Numbered from the stretch's first letter, positions 1 through 12,344 are shown. The stretch: 64,000 nt of DNA from Botryosphaeria dothidea (GCA_011503125.2 WWBZ02000022.1:4402001-4466000), one strand, 5' to 3'. The notes: generated from the letters alone by a model not told the origin. Numbers and translations: made by a program.

Positions 1-850
1 CACGGGAGAGAAGGGAGAAAAAAGTTTGCAAAGCAAAGGCACCTACCTCCTCGACACCGAAGGGCTCCAAGTTGACCATGACGGCAGCAGTTGATCGACG
101 GGTTACTCGCGTGAACAGGGCAGCAGGCGCTCTGATTGGCGTAGACGAGCGATCAAGCGATCAGAAAGCTCACTGTGATTCGCGGCGGACGAGGAGCAGC
201 AGTGGAGGGGGAGCTTATAGCGTGTCGTGCAGACGCAGGGTCAGCTATCAGGACGAACGGAGGGTTCTGGGGCGCATGGCGGGCTATGTAACCGCGCGCC
301 GCAACCGTTGGCGCCGCAGCTCCGGCTCGGTGCTGTCGCGCTGACCGACGATCGCAGAGGTGCGCGTGGTCGGCCGATCAAGAGGCTCAACAACCCAACT
401 CGGCGACGGCGCTGACCACCTGATTGTAACAGCTTGGCGGGCGGCCGTGGCACATGAAACCGAGCAGCAGCAGGCATTGGTGGGCGGACTCGACGAAGGA
501 AGCACCAGCGTTGCGCACGGTTTGGGAAGGAAGGCGGCCGTGTCAGCGCACGCTGCGAGTACCCAGCCTCCCCGCAGCTCTCCACACGACAAGCAGCACC
601 CACTCTCGCGCGTCTCTGCAGCTTCACCGCCATCACTCTTCACCAGCTCACGCGCCGCATCGGGATGCTCCGCTGAGTCCGCGCTATCCGTCGCGACAAA
701 TCTTTTTTTCCCGCCCTCGTCGTCCTCGCCGTCGCTCGTGCTGCTCGTCATAGATTTGACATCGCGCCACCAGCTCCAGGCTGCTGCATCGTCGCCTCAA
801 TAGCTTCGCCGCAACGCGCAGCTTGGGCCACGCCCGTCACAACAAACACC
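1..850. other. 5' flank of the ABC transporter gene
   Basis: No convincing gene is seen here. The open frames overlap one another and have Arg/Ser/Pro-rich low-complexity translations. The last 200 bases before the ATG at 851 are rich in C and T, as is common in fungal core promoters and 5' UTRs, and the ATG sits in a good context (acaccATGC). The stretch probably holds the promoter and leader of the transporter. Confidence 0.5.
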
Positions 851-3800
851 ATGCGCTCACCACTCTGGACCGCTCCGGTGCTTGCCGCCACCGCCGCCCT
901 CTGTACCGTCGCCGCTGCTCAAAGGACTTTCGCAAACTACACCAGCAACGACATGCTGCAGGACCCCTTCTCCATCTATGACGATCGCCCCGACGGCTGC
1001 CCTCCGTGCTTCAACTGCAACCTCGAGCAGTTCCCGTGTCACCAGTTCGCTTCTTGCAGCAAGAGCAACGGCCGGTGCGTCTGTCCGCCTGGCTTTGGAG
1101 GCAACGACTGCTCTGATCCCGTCTGCGGCTCGCTAGCCGATGGCCGCGATAGAGCACCACGCGACGGTGCACAATGCAACTGCAGAGAGGGCTGGCAGGG
1201 TATCAATTGCAATGTCTGCACCACAAACCAGGCTTGTAACGCCCTGATGCCCGAGGGTGTCGACGGTGTTTGCTACCGCGAAGGCCTCGTCGTCAAGGAG
1301 AACTACCAGATGTGCGACATAACGAATCGCAAGATCCTGGACCAGTTGAAGGAGCAGAAGCCCCAGGCAACCTTCTCCTGCAATGCCGAGACTGAGGAGT
1401 GTAACTTCCAGTGTACGTTCCGCCCCTCTCCGGTTTGAGTACTGCTGACAATTGCTAGTCTGGGTGGACCAGAAGGAATCGTTCTACTGCGCTCTCGACA
1501 CGTGCGGCTTTACCGTTGACCAAACATCGAACCGCAACACCACCAAATACCGCTGTGAGAATGTCAAATGCGCGTGTATCCCTGGCCGCATGCTTTGCGG
1601 AGAGGAAGGTTCCATTGACATCGGCGAGTTTTTGGATGAGTCGATTAAGGGTCCGGCCACGTTTAAGACAATCTCGACGGATGGCGGCAGTAATGAGGAT
1701 GGCAGCTCTTTCTCCGAGCCCGCCATGAACGATCTGATCGCAAGTGTTTTCGGTGACGAGAGTATCACCCTCCGTTGTCACTCCGGAGAATGTCTGCACG
1801 AGACCGAGATCCCCGGCTATGAGCGTCCGGTGAAGACCATCAATACCCCATTGATTGCTGGAGTTATTGCTGGATGCGCGCTTTTCCTTGTTGCCGTTAT
1901 CCTTCTTGTGTGGATCCTGTCGAGGAGAAACGCCGCGCATGGTTGGGGCCCTATTCATCTCACGGACGATGAGGATGACGAGGCTGCCAAGCTCATTGCG
2001 GACCACAAGCCTGCTGCCCTCCACTTCGAGAACGTGTCATACCAGCTCAACGGCAAGCAAATCCTGACCAACATCCAAGGTGCTGTTCGTCCGGGAGAGC
2101 TTATGGCAATCATGGGTGCCTCAGGTGCTGGAAAGACCACGTTTTTGGATATCCTGGCTCGGAAGAACAAGCGCGGAAATGTCTATGGTGACATCTACGT
2201 GAACGGAGAGAAGATTCCCAACGACGACTTCAGGAGTGTCATTGGATTCGTTGACCAGGAAGATGCACTGCTGCCGACTTTGACCGTTCACGAGACTATT
2301 ATGGATTCTGCCCTACTGCGTTTGCCCAAGGAGATGAGCCGCGCTGCAAAGGAACAAAGGGTTGAGGATGTTGAAAGGCAGCTTGGTATCTACTCGATTC
2401 GCCACCAGATCATTGGATCCGAGGAGGGCAGTGGTCGTGGTATTTCCGGTGGTGAGAAGAGGAGAGTCGGAATTGCCTGCGAATTGGTCACTAGCCCCAG
2501 CATTCTATTCCTCGACGAGCCCACCAGTGGTCTGGACGCTTACAACGCTTTCAACGTCGTGGAATGCCTCGTCCACCTGGTCAAGACATACAACAGAACA
2601 GTCGTGTTCACCATCCACCAGCCGAGATCAAACATCGTCGCGCTTTTCGATCAGCTCATCCTGTTGGCCAAGGGAAGAACTGTCTACTCTGGACCTTTCG
2701 CAAACTGCCAAGCGTACTTTGACAACATTGGATACCCCTGCCCTCCGGGCTTTAACATTGCCGATTTCCTTGTGGATCTCACGATGCATGCTTCGACCCC
2801 TCGCGCTCCGATTGATGAGAATAGCTCTCTATTTGCTTCCCGCGATGATGCTCCAACTAGAGCCAGCAGCGCGATGGGCGTGAAGTCAATCCCCAGTGTT
2901 TCTAATGTAAGCATTGAAGACGGTCCTTCCGAATCAGGCAGCCGCCCCAAGAACAAGAGAAGAACTTCGATCAGGCAGCAGCAGGAACGCCAGCTTTTCA
3001 CCCGCAAGAAAAGCAGTTACGAGCAGCCACAGACACCCAAGACTGATGACGAATCTCTTCCGGAGACTGAGAGGGACAACATTCGCCTTCATCGTCAGCC
3101 AGGAAATCCGCCGCCACAGATATTGGAAGATCCCGATCAGATCCTTCCTGCGGCTGAGGGTAGCACCGGTACCGATCTCGATACATTGGTTTCTAGCTAC
3201 TCTCGTTCCGATGTCGCCGAAAGCCTTCACGAGGACATCTACACGACGATTATGACCGCTCATTCTGCGAACGGCAACAATGATTCTGGTGCTGCGAACG
3301 GACACGGTTACAAGGTCAAGGGTTACCGCAAGGTTGGCATATTTAGCCAGTTCGTCATCCTGTCGAAGCGTACCTGGCGCAACCTTTACCGCAACCCGCT
3401 GCTCATGCTTACGCACTATGCAATCGCTATCGTGCTTGCTGTCCTAATTGGCTACCTTTTCTACGGTCTCACCGATGACATCAAGGGTTTCCAGAACCGC
3501 TTGGGTCTGTTCTTCTTCCTGCTCGCTCTCTTTGGTTTCAGCACCCTTACGTCGCTCACTGTCTTTGCTCCGGAACGCCTGATCTTCATGCGCGAGCGTG
3601 CCAAGGGCTACTATAAGCCTATTGCTTATTTCGCCGCCAAGGTCTTATTCGATATTATTCCTCTTCGCCTGATCCCGCCGCTCATTATGGGTGCGATCGT
3701 CTACCCCATGACTGGGCTCATTCCTGCTGCCGCTGAATTCTGGAAGTTCATGCTCTTCTTGACCTTGTTCAACCTGGCTGCAGCGAATATCTGCCTGTTC

Positions 3801-4226
3801 ATCGGCGTACTTGTGCGGCATCAGGGTGTCGCAAACCTCATTGCGACTTTGGTCATGCTTTTCTCGCTTCTCTTTGGCGGATTCCTGCTCAACCACGAGA
3901 CCATCCCCAAGTCGGCTCTGTGGCTGCAGTCGGTAAGTCTTCAACCTTCACTCGAGCTAAAGTATACCCAAACACTAACCATTATATAGCTGTCCATCTT
4001 CCACTATGGCTTCGAGGGCCTTATTGTCAATGAGGTCAAGTACCTTTCGCTCGTTGACCACAAGTATGGTCTTGACATCGAGGTTCCTGGTTCCGCTATT
4101 CTGAGCAGTTTCGGCTTTGATGTTCTTGCGCTTTGGCAAGATACCATTGGCTTGGCTGTTTTCTGCGCCGTCTTCATCGTCCTCGCTTATGCCAGCATGC
4201 ACCTGTTGCTCGTCGAGAGGAGATGA
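851..4226 (+). CDS. ADP1: ABCG-family transporter with EGF-like extracellular region (Adp1-like)
   Basis: Three exons, 851-1412, 1459-3932 and 3990-4226, give 1090 residues; introns are 46 and 57 nt with GTACGT and GTAAGT donors. The order is an N-terminal signal sequence (residues 1-23), a Cys-rich region with EGF-like patterns ([12 protein letters not shown]), a transmembrane helix near residue 325 ([19 protein letters not shown]), one ABC domain, a long Ser-rich linker, and a C-terminal bundle of about six helices. The ABC domain shows Walker [10 protein letters not shown] (about residue 407), signature ISGGEKRR, Walker [13 protein letters not shown] and the switch His in TIHQP, so it should hydrolyse ATP. 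Length and layout match yeast Adp1 (1049 residues), a half-transporter of the ABCG/White type; its substrate is unknown in the family. No defects are seen. Confidence 0.93.
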
Positions 4227-5163
4227 GGTGGAATCTTTCCCAGGTCCAGCTCGAAAGAGTGTGTAATTATTATTTGTACGGGATGTTGTGGTGACGAGAC
4301 AGTCTCCGCGCATGCGCAGGGCGCCATGTTTTGAATTAGACGTGTTGGGTTGTTTGAGCCAAGTCAGTCAGCAGCGGGCATGCCGGAGAAATGTGTGTGT
4401 CGCTTGTGCAGTGTATAGAAAGATAGAAGGATTGGATTGGCTCAAAGGGTTGTTGAAGCATATGTATTTGAGGATACGGGGCTATGTACGCGTGTATGGG
4501 CTTGAGAAGGGAACCTAAAACAACTGATTACCGCGATGGGCACGCGGTTAGTGCATTGTGTACGGGCGTTTTTTCTTTCTCCTTTGGTTTTTCTGTTTTG
4601 TGCTAGGGAGTGCCTCATAGTGTCGGTCGATCATACATATCATTCGTTGTGATTCTCCGTCGAAATACTGTCTCTCCGAATTTCTTTGGATTGTTTCTTG
4701 ACGCCTTTCTTGCTCTCTCCCAGCTGAGCTGAAATGTCATGGGTGAGAACGCGAGGTGTGGTGCGGCTTTCCAGATGGAGATGTTGCACGGAAAGAAAAA
4801 AGCAAAGCGGTAAGACCCTGAAAAAGTAATATTCTGAAACGGTTATTTTGACGTCCATTGGTAGGCGTGCCATTCGACCAGACGATAGAGGTGATTCCGC
4901 GGCAAGAAATTTCTTCTAATTGTGCGAATGCTAAGGCTGGGGAACGGGAAGACGTTGTGCACAGAGGTGGTCTGCTGCGAGTGTTGTGGGAGGAAGATTG
5001 CACACAAAATCACATTCGCGATGCGCGGAGAGAAAAGCAAGCGCAGTTCTACCATTCGAGCCGCCATTGGCGAATGCAGTTTTATTAGTGTGGCGCTTTC
5101 GTCTGCCGCTCGCCGAGACAGGGAATTCATTATTGGTAGGTGGTTGAGATGACGGAGGAGGAA

Positions 5164-5178
5164 GGGGGGGGGGGGGGG
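5164..5178 (+). repeat. G homopolymer, 15 nt
   Basis: An uninterrupted run of G in the intergenic region. Homopolymers of this length are unstable and prone to sequencing error, so the exact length is uncertain. Confidence 0.8.
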
Positions 5179-5577
5179 CGCACGGAGCAATATCATTTGG
5201 CAGGAACCCTAAATTAATTTATTTCCCCAGGACACGCCGCGATGGCTCTTTGGGCCCTCTTTCTCCACGCGAAACCGGAGCAGCCGTGGTCCCCGTATGG
5301 CCTTATTGACCCGGGCTTTCATCTCTTTGGAGATGGGAAGGGAGGGGGGAAGTGCGGTCCGGGACGGGTAACCGTGCGCGCCAGGGAACGCGATGAAGGG
5401 CTGTTCGTTTTCTTGCATAAAAAGGGCCGCTGGGAGATCGGGGAGGGGTGGTGATCTGCCTGTTTTGAGGCATGTGATGGGGGGCAAGCGGGCGTCCTGC
5501 AATCATATAGGGAGGGCGCGCATTGATCGTTACTGGTAGGGCTGGATTGCGGCCGTTTGGTCGTCGTCAGGCTCGCT

Positions 5578-5593
5578 GGGGGGGGGGGGGGGG
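5578..5593 (+). repeat. G homopolymer, 16 nt
   Basis: A second uninterrupted G run about 400 bases after the first, in non-coding sequence. The exact length is uncertain. Confidence 0.8.
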
Positions 5594-6442
5594 TGTTGCG
5601 CTACGCCACCCTCGCCCGAACCGGAGGGACCACGCGTGTGCTCGATCGGGAAAGGGCGGGCTCGAAGCGGACACGAGGTTTAGGTTTTGTTTGTTTGTTT
5701 TTCTTCTTGGTTTTGTGTGTATTTTGAGAACACGGTGGCTTTCTCGCGTCGGCCGTCTGTTTTTACTTTATTGCTTGGGATGATGCGCGACGGGCCAACA
5801 TCATCGACGCAGGTCTTGGGCAGTGGCAGGATGGAGGCCGCGGTTGTTCGATGGTCTCATAAGGTGAGATGGGCGTGCTTCGGCGCGGCCCACACAGTTC
5901 GTCATTGGGCCCCGCACTGGGCTGGAGCCAGTGGTTGGCATGGCAGGGCGCTGGGGGGGGGGCGTTCGGCAGAAGCGGCGGGTGATGAGGGCGTAATTTC
6001 AGCGTCAATTGATGGGCGAAGGGAGGCCAGCGTCGTCATAGGGGGCCCGGCGTCGAAGGCGGCCGTCGACAGCGAGCGAACGACCCTGAAATTAGGGCGG
6101 CTCGGCAGCGACAAGACGCCAGTTCTCGTTCTCAACACCACTGTCTGCCTCTCCAACGCTGCGCAACGTTTGGTGATGCGCACTGCGGGAAGCACGAATC
6201 TGTCGCGCATTGTAAGTGCACATCCCTGCCCCGCCCTTGGCCGTCGCAGGCAAAGCGCCGCCTGAAACGCGAGTTTCATCGGCGCTCGGTCGCCGTTTGG
6301 TGCCCACGCCGCGAAGGGCACTGGCACCTTGTCTGCCCTACAACCTTGGCCACCGCCCCAAGCCAGCTGCTTTACTATGTCCACGTCGCCCGCTCTTCCA
6401 CTCAGACACGCCCACTGATTCACTCCCTCGCCATCCGCAGCC

Positions 6443-8918
6443 ATGACATCGCAGCAGCAACTGCCTGGCGGCGGCGGCGTACGATCCCTCCGTGCTATGT
6501 TCGAGAGCTCCCATCCCGAGCGCTCTGCCTCCCCTGAACTTCGCGGCCGCTCGCCCACTCCCGGCTCGCCCTCCGTCCGCTCCAGCGAGTCCAATTCGCG
6601 TCCCACCTCCAAGGTGCGCGCCAGCTTCATCTCCGTCGGCCCCTTTGACCCCCCTACCAGCATGCCCGACGACGCCCTCGACAGCCCGGCCGTCGAGAGC
6701 CCGCCCGCCGGCAGTCCTGAGCCCGCCAGTCTCCTCCAGGACTCGCCCGACGGCGCCGGCAGCACTGTCAGCCACCGCCGCGGCAGCATGAGCCTGGATC
6801 CGCACCGCGACTCCGATGCCTTGGAGGAGGTCAAGAAAACCGTGTCGGGCGAGGCCGAGCAGCGCCGCGCCAGCCTCGACGTCCAAGAGACCATTCCCGA
6901 GCAGGCCGTCATGACCGGCCCCAGCAACACGCCCTTCCCCGAGATCAAGGAAAGCGAGGCCATGGGCAGCTTCATCAACAACGAGGGGAACAAGCTCGCG
7001 GACCCCAAGAAATCCAGCGAGCCGGGTCCGAAGGTGGAGGCCACCCAGGAAAATGCGAATAAGGTCCTGGAGGAAGCGACCAAGAACTTGAAGCGCGTTG
7101 AGCTGGCCGCTGAGGAGAGGAACTCGGAAGCCGCCCGCAAGTCATCGTCGGCTTTCCCTGAGCACCCCGCTCCCGCCGCCACTCCCCTCGCCGAAGTGGC
7201 CAAGCAGGAAGTCATGCCGCCTGTCGAGGAACCTACAAAGACCCAGCCGGATAAGAAGACCGATGTGGAAGAGGAGAGCGCTGCCATGAAGCCCTCGGAC
7301 CCGAAGGATGAGAGTGCCGTTTCCAAGGGCGACGCCCTGCCTCCCCCGGTCGAGTCTCTGAAGCCTCTCGGTACTGAGAAGCCTGCGGAGGAGGCGCCTG
7401 CGCCTGTCGTTGAGGAGAAGGCCGAGGACAAGGTCGAGCCTCAGCCTGAGGAGACGGCCAATGCCGCGTCAGAGCCCGCTCCCGAGCCCAAGTCTCCCGA
7501 GAAGCAGGCTGAGCCAGCGAAAGCTGAAGAGGCCAAGCCCAAGTCTCCAGTTCCTCCTCAGACCCCGACTTCGCCGATCGCTTCTCCCAAGTCTACGACC
7601 TCGAAAACCTCCTCGGCCAAGGTGCCCGCGAAGAGGACCAGCAGGACTTCGTTGAAGTCGGCGACTTCCACCTCTGCGCCTAAGCCGCGCGCATCGTCCA
7701 GGCCTGCTGCCGAGAAGAAGAAGGAGGCCGCTCACACCACGCCCCCTTTTACGAAGCCCAGGCCGAAGTCGCCTACGCGCCCCGCTAAGCTTCCTTCTCA
7801 CCTGACGGCGCCCACTGCCGCGTCCGCCGCCAAGCGCGATGCTGAGAAGGCGGAGGAGAAGAAGCCTGCTGCCAGGCCCAAGACCACCACCCCGCGTGCC
7901 CCCGCCGTGGCTTCCAAGACCACCACCGCTGCCGCAAGCAAGACCGCTGCCGATGCTAAGAAAGCCGGCTCGCGCCCCTCCCTGCCTGCGCAAGGTGCCG
8001 CTAAGCGCCCCGAGTCCCGGACTTCCAGGCCCAGCGTCGGTGCCCGTGCTCCTGACGACAGCTTCCTCGCACGCATGATGCGCCCGACCGCTGCGTCCGC
8101 GAGCAAGACCCACGAGAAGAAGGACGAGGCCGTCAAGTCGCCTCCGCATCGCACCGTGTCGACCAAGACCAAGCAAACGAACGGCACCAGCGTTGCCTCG
8201 AAGGCGAAAACAAAGGTTGTGGAGGGTATTGATAAGGCGAAGGAAAAGGTTTTGGATAAGGACACTTCGGAGAAGGAGGAGGGCAGTTCGGCGCCGACCT
8301 TGGAGCCTGCGGCTCCCATCACCGAGAAGCCTACGGAGGAGGAAAAGGCGGCGGCTGCTGAGCAGGATGAGGGCAAGAACACGCCTCCACAGGGTGCGGA
8401 GACTCCAGCGCAGCAGAGCGGGGAAACTATGACGCAAACGCCGGCGGGTATTGAGGGCGGTGTTATTCGGTAAGATAGATTACACTATTCTTCCACAATC
8501 ACTATAACGCATTTTAATTCTTTCTACACCCAATCATCCCGCTATCTTATTTGTCGTTTCCTGCAATTAAGCCTCAAGAACTTCGCCAGGTCGTAGCCCA
8601 ACAAATGATGAAGCCACCCCGCAAATCCGCCAGTGCCACTGCTTCGACGGTGCAACCACGACTTCGCCCCCCACCGCCACCGTCAACGGACCCCGCTCCC
8701 TCCGCAGCTTCAGCACCAGCAGCAACATGACCGCCTACTCTTCCGCGAGCACCACCTTCACCTCTTCGACCGCGCCCACCTCGGTCTTCGGCACGCCCGC
8801 GCCATCGATCGCCGGCTCTTCGACCCCTTCGTCGACCCTTTCCATCTCTGGCGACAAGCCCCCAGCTCCTCGCAAGGGCCGCATCTCGAACTTGGTCGCT
8901 TTCTTCGAGAATAACTAA
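6443..8918 (+). CDS. Large disordered Lys/Ala/Pro/Ser-rich protein with L-x-A-F-E motifs at both ends
   Basis: The first exon, 6443-8469, encodes 675 residues of almost pure low complexity (Lys, Ala, Pro, Ser, Glu). The apparent stop at 8471 lies inside a donor-like CG|GTAAGA, and splicing to an acceptor at 8578 (tcaag) opens 8579-8918 in frame, giving 788 residues. The extra exon is Ser/Thr-rich and ends in KGRISNLVAFFENN. That resembles the N-terminal motif VRSLRAMFES at residues 16-25: both read L-x-A-[MF]-F-E. No folded domain, signal peptide or membrane segment is seen. Fungal databases often label such proteins mucin-like by composition alone; the function is unknown. If the last intron is not used, the protein is 676 residues ending GGVIR. 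The first exon is secure; the second is moderately supported. Confidence 0.7.
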
Positions 8919-10346
8919 TTCTTGCTTTCGACTTACACCCCGGTTTAATACCGTCCGCTTTCTTTCGTTGCGATTCGGACGGCGCAACACACATTGGAAG
9001 AGGCGAGAGCGTACATACGTGCTACTAGTCGAGCGTCATTTTCTTTTTTTTTCCTTTGAGAGAAAAGGAGGCATGGACGATATACCCTTCCTGTTGTCGA
9101 TCGAGCATAGCATCGCGTATGCGCGGGAGAGAGAGCTCTGCGCAAGTCTTTCGTCCTTTTTTTCGCCCTTGCTTTTAGCTTTTGGCTGGTTCCAAAGGCA
9201 GATTATGGTATACGCTGTATTATTGACCGATTTTCGTTTTTATTGCTCTACTTTTTTTTTTTTGGCGCGCCATCATTGGGATGAAGAAAGAGGTCATGCT
9301 GGGGACGCTTTTGGTACGACGAATGGGATATCCACGTCGATGTTTCTTTGGGATGATTGGGGGGAAAGAAGGAAGGAGGGGATACGGCGCATGTTTCTGT
9401 GCTTTGCTGAGCGTTTTCCTGTTTTTGCTGTTCAGTTTCTGTTTTGCTTTTATCCACTTCTCGGTTGTTTTTTGTGTAGTTTTAACTCTGCGTTTTTCCC
9501 CGTGATGTATCACTGTTAAGTAGAATATACGCGTTGCGTTTTGTTTAGGTCTCTCCTCGCAAGTTTGTCTTTGCAGGTCGAGCGTAGAGCGCATTTTGGT
9601 TGGTGTTTTTCTGTGTTCATGCGGGCCATGGAACTTTTCTCATCTATCTTATATGGCTGTTCTTGCCATATTCTCTCTGTCTCTACGCGGATGACTCGTG
9701 GTCATACCAGGTCCCTGCATTTATGCAACCCGCACACCTCCCGATCCGTCCACCCAACTTCGAACATAGGTGGCTTTCGTGTCAGCATCATTTTCATCGT
9801 CATCGTCAGTTAGTGGAACCTCCTGTCGACGATCCGTAAGCGTGTTGACGTGGCAGGGGAGGACGTACATGTGGGGTCCAAGGGGTCCGGACTGCGGTCA
9901 ACTCTATCCCATCCATGGGTATATGAGACGCGGATGAGTCAGCAGCTTAATCGGACAACACAGCCGTTCGGAGAGCGGATATATGTTTAGTTGGTAGAAT
10001 GGAAGAGGCCATCGTTCTTGTAGTTGCTGCTACTTGGAGGATTTCGCGTGGTATGATTATTTGCGAGCTTTCCGCCCCCTTTCTCTCCGTTTCCTCTGCT
10101 CGCAAAAAAAGAAGCTCCGTTTCAGAGCCTGCTAATACCGCAAAGCCAGAGTGCTAGGCCAAGCCGTGCTCACCCCAGCTTTCCGAACTCCCATCTCCCT
10201 CAGTCCGTCCCCAAAACTCCGCTTGAGAAAACCCAACTTTCAAGCAGCACCCCCGATCCTTGGCTGCGAAGGCACCACCATTCCCGCAATCCAGCGCCCA
10301 TCGCCTTCCCCCCCAAAAAAATGTCGCGCGCCGAGCAGTCCGCACC
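8919..10346. other. Intergenic region between convergent genes, no gene seen
   Basis: The stretch is T-rich, with several poly-T runs, and has only one moderately long frame (8968-9519), whose Phe/Arg/Cys-rich translation lacks any motif. It is best read as 3' UTR and spacer between the plus-strand disordered-protein gene and the minus-strand P1. Confidence 0.5.
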
Positions 10347-10874
10347 TCACACCGCATCCTCCCCCTCAACGCCGCCCTCATCGAAGAACGAGCCCGGCTC
10401 CCCCACCTCCACCTTGACCTTCTTGCTCGGGCTCTCAGGCGCCTCATCATCCTCCCCGTCTTCCTCCTCCTCGACCTTGCCGCGCTTGTTGCTGCCGCCA
10501 CGGCCCTTCTTCTTAGCGCTCACCCCGTTGTCCTTGCCCGGCGTCGTCGTCGCGCCGACCGTCTCGGCGGCCAGGATGGCGGCGCCGTTCTTGCGGATCT
10601 TGGCGATGCGCTGGCGGATGGCGTTGCCGGTGACGTCTGCGCGTCTCTTGTGAGCGGGGAAGACGGAGGGAGGGAGGGAGGGAGGGGGGGAGGGAGGGAG
10701 GGGACACTCACTTCCGCCGATCAGCGCGGCGATCTTGTCGTGCTCGGGCTTGCCGAGCTTGATTTCGCAGGCGTCGAGGATGGCGGCAAGGAGCTGGTGG
10801 GAGGGGGGAGGTGAGTGGGTGAGTGGGAGTGAGTGAGGGGAGCTGGGGCGGACCTTGGAGTCTTCGGTGGACAT
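10347..10874 (-). CDS. Myb/SANT-like small protein, tandem family member P1
   Basis: Three exons, 10854-10874, 10712-10793 and 10347-10636, give 130 residues. Exon 2 (82 nt) carries LLAAILDACEIKL and DKIAALIGG; exon 3 begins VTGNAIRQRIAKIRK, which together look like the helices of a Myb/SANT-like DNA-binding domain. A disordered acidic/basic tail follows, with ESPSKKVKVE and a C-terminal SFFDEG. Intron 2 has a good GTGAGT donor, but the first donor (GTCCGC) is weak, and the unspliced frame also stays open, so the 5' model is less sure. Exon 1 (MSTEDSK) lacks the tryptophan found in most members. This is the outermost member at the low-coordinate end of the array, and its intron 2 holds a purine-only tract. 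A nuclear DNA-binding role is inferred. Confidence 0.75.
   Translation of the reverse strand: MSTEDSKVRPSSPHSLPLTHSPPPSHQLLAAILDACEIKLGKPEHDKIAALIGGSECPLPPSPPPSLPPSVFPAHKRRADVTGNAIRQRIAKIRKNGAAILAAETVGATTTPGKDNGVSAKKKGRGGSNKRGKVEEEEDGEDDEAPESPSKKVKVEVGEPGSFFDEGGVEGEDAV
10666..10703 (+). repeat. G/A-only tract, GGGA repeats, inside intron 2 of P1
   Basis: About 38 bases of GAGGGAGGGA-type repeats with a run of seven or more Gs lie within the 75-nt intron. On the transcribed strand this is a polypyrimidine tract, which may help the acceptor; on the plus strand it could form a G-quadruplex. Both are inferences. Confidence 0.7.
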
Positions 10875-11338
10875 TTTGGTTGAGGGGGTTGGCTTGACGA
10901 TGAGGTGTTATTTGTGTGAGGGGCGGGATGCGCTGAGAGCTTGTGTGGTGTTGAGGGATGGCGTGGATGTGAAGCGGCGCGGGTGGTGTTGAGGAAGAAA
11001 GAGGATGGGATGCGGGTGATGTGAAGTGGGACGGCTTTTGTATGTGCGCAGGAACCCATGATGCAATGGGCCACAGCCTGAGCATGTGAGCTCCGCGAGG
11101 CCAATCTCACAAATAATACGGTCACATTAGGGAATTTCCATTTGAAAGCAGCCCATATGAAATCAATTCGAGAAAGCTGGGATATCTAAACTTTCACCAT
11201 GCCAGGAGGCAGATAATCGCAAGCTTTTCCCCAAAACGAAACCGCCCATGCATGTCTGTGGAGATTCCCTTCCTTCCGAGTAAGGGCAAGCAAAGTTTAC
11301 CGGTTTGGCAGCTGGTAGTCAGAGATGTTCTGCGACGG
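10875..11338. other. Spacer between P1 and P2
   Basis: The promoter side of P1 and 3' side of P2. No gene is seen. Near 10900-11000 the plus strand is G-rich and the minus strand C/A-rich, as in the leaders of the other array members. Confidence 0.5.
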
Positions 11339-11921
11339 CTAGACCTCCTCATGAAAGACTTGGGATGCTAAAGCATCGTAGTCCGTGAACTCCTCCTCAT
11401 CGTCGACCTGCTCCTGCTTCAACTTCTTCGTGGGGCTCTCCGGTTCCTTGGCCTCCTCATCGTCGTCCGAAGGCGGCTCATCGTAGCTCTGGAGAGGGCG
11501 TTTGCGAGAAGCCGCCCGGGGCGTCTGCTCCGGGTCGTCGTCAACACCGTTGCCGTTCTTCTTGTTCTTGCGCGGCGTGGTCTTGGACACCTTGGAAGCA
11601 GTCGTCTTTCCCTTTGTAGGTGAGGCGCCGTTGGTGTTGCCCAGCTTCTTCTTGATGTTCCGGAAGCGGTGCTGGATCGAATACCTAGTGAAGCCTCGGG
11701 TTGAAGTGAGTACGTGGTAAAGGCTGGAGGCCCAGAGGGCTTTCTCACCTTCACCCATATGTTCGGCAATCTGCTCGTACTGCTCGTTGTTGATGACCAG
11801 GCCGCAGACCTCCAGAGTGGCCATGAAGAGCTTGACCCATAGTGTCAGCGAAGGCGGTGGGCAGGGAGAGAATCTGGGAGCTCACGCGCTGATCAACCTC
11901 TGCGGTCCAGGCGATTGGCAT
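11339..11921 (-). CDS. Myb/SANT-like small protein, tandem family member P2
   Basis: Exons 11886-11921, 11749-11830 and 11339-11694 give 157 residues; introns are 55 and 54 nt with GTGAGC and GTGAGA donors. Exon 1 encodes MPIAWTAEVDQR, with the Trp expected in helix 1 of a Myb-type domain. Exon 2 (82 nt) carries LFMATLEVCGLVI and EQIAEHMGEG, and exon 3 opens with SIQHRFRNIKKKL. The tail is basic then acidic, with SRKRPLQSYDEPPSDDDEE and ESPTKKLKQE. Exon 2 and its flanking intron phases (0 and 1) match the neighbouring paralogs, and it resembles P3 and P4 most. No homolog of known function is recognised; DNA or chromatin binding is inferred from the fold and basic tail. Confidence 0.85.
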
Positions 11922-12344
11922 TGTGAGATATTGTTGCGGTGACCGGCAGTAGAAGTAATCGATGATGTAGTGTGGAGGAAGGATGTGGCGGGAAGGAATT
12001 GCAGGGGGAGCGCAGATCTTATGCACGGCGGCGCGTGGAGAGCAGGAAAGGCAAGGACACCCTAGACGCAAAGCGGAAAGAGAACCTGGAAAGAGCCCCT
12101 GCGAGTGCTAGAAATTATCTGCAGCAAACCCGGCCAACATATCCTTGTCATGCAGGCAGTCACAGAAAGCATACTGTAGCTGCAGTGCCTACGAGTCGCT
12201 GTCGTTGGAATATGCAATTTGGGTTCATTTGAGCATGTCTTCCAGCAATGAAGTCTATCTATACCTCCGTGAAATACCTCCAGAAGGCGATCTCCGCTGT
12301 TTTGCTTGCTTGAAGAATCTGATGCTACTTCGAAATCACATCAA
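11922..12344. other. Spacer between P2 and P3, with a TATA-like box for P2
   Basis: No gene is seen. On the minus strand a TATA-like GCATAAGA lies at about 12015-12023, roughly 97 bases before the P2 ATG. Similar boxes lie 97-120 bases upstream of P4, P6, P8 and P12. Confidence 0.4.

Larger units (their letters stand above)
4227..6442. other. Intergenic region, no gene seen
   Basis: This 2.2 kb lies between the transporter and the disordered-protein gene. Open frames are short and mutually overlapping, and none has recognisable motifs or splice structure. It contains two long G homopolymers (5164-5178 and 5578-5593) and T-rich stretches, and ends in a C/T-rich promoter-like stretch just before the ATG at 6443. 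Confidence 0.5.

Noticed and set aside
5902..7431. 509-codon minus-strand frame opposite the disordered-protein gene
   Set aside because: It is the antisense of GC-rich low-complexity coding sequence, extends into non-coding sequence and has no motif.
8968..9519. 183-codon frame after the disordered-protein gene
   Set aside because: Phe/Arg/Cys-rich translation of T-rich 3' sequence without motifs or good start context.
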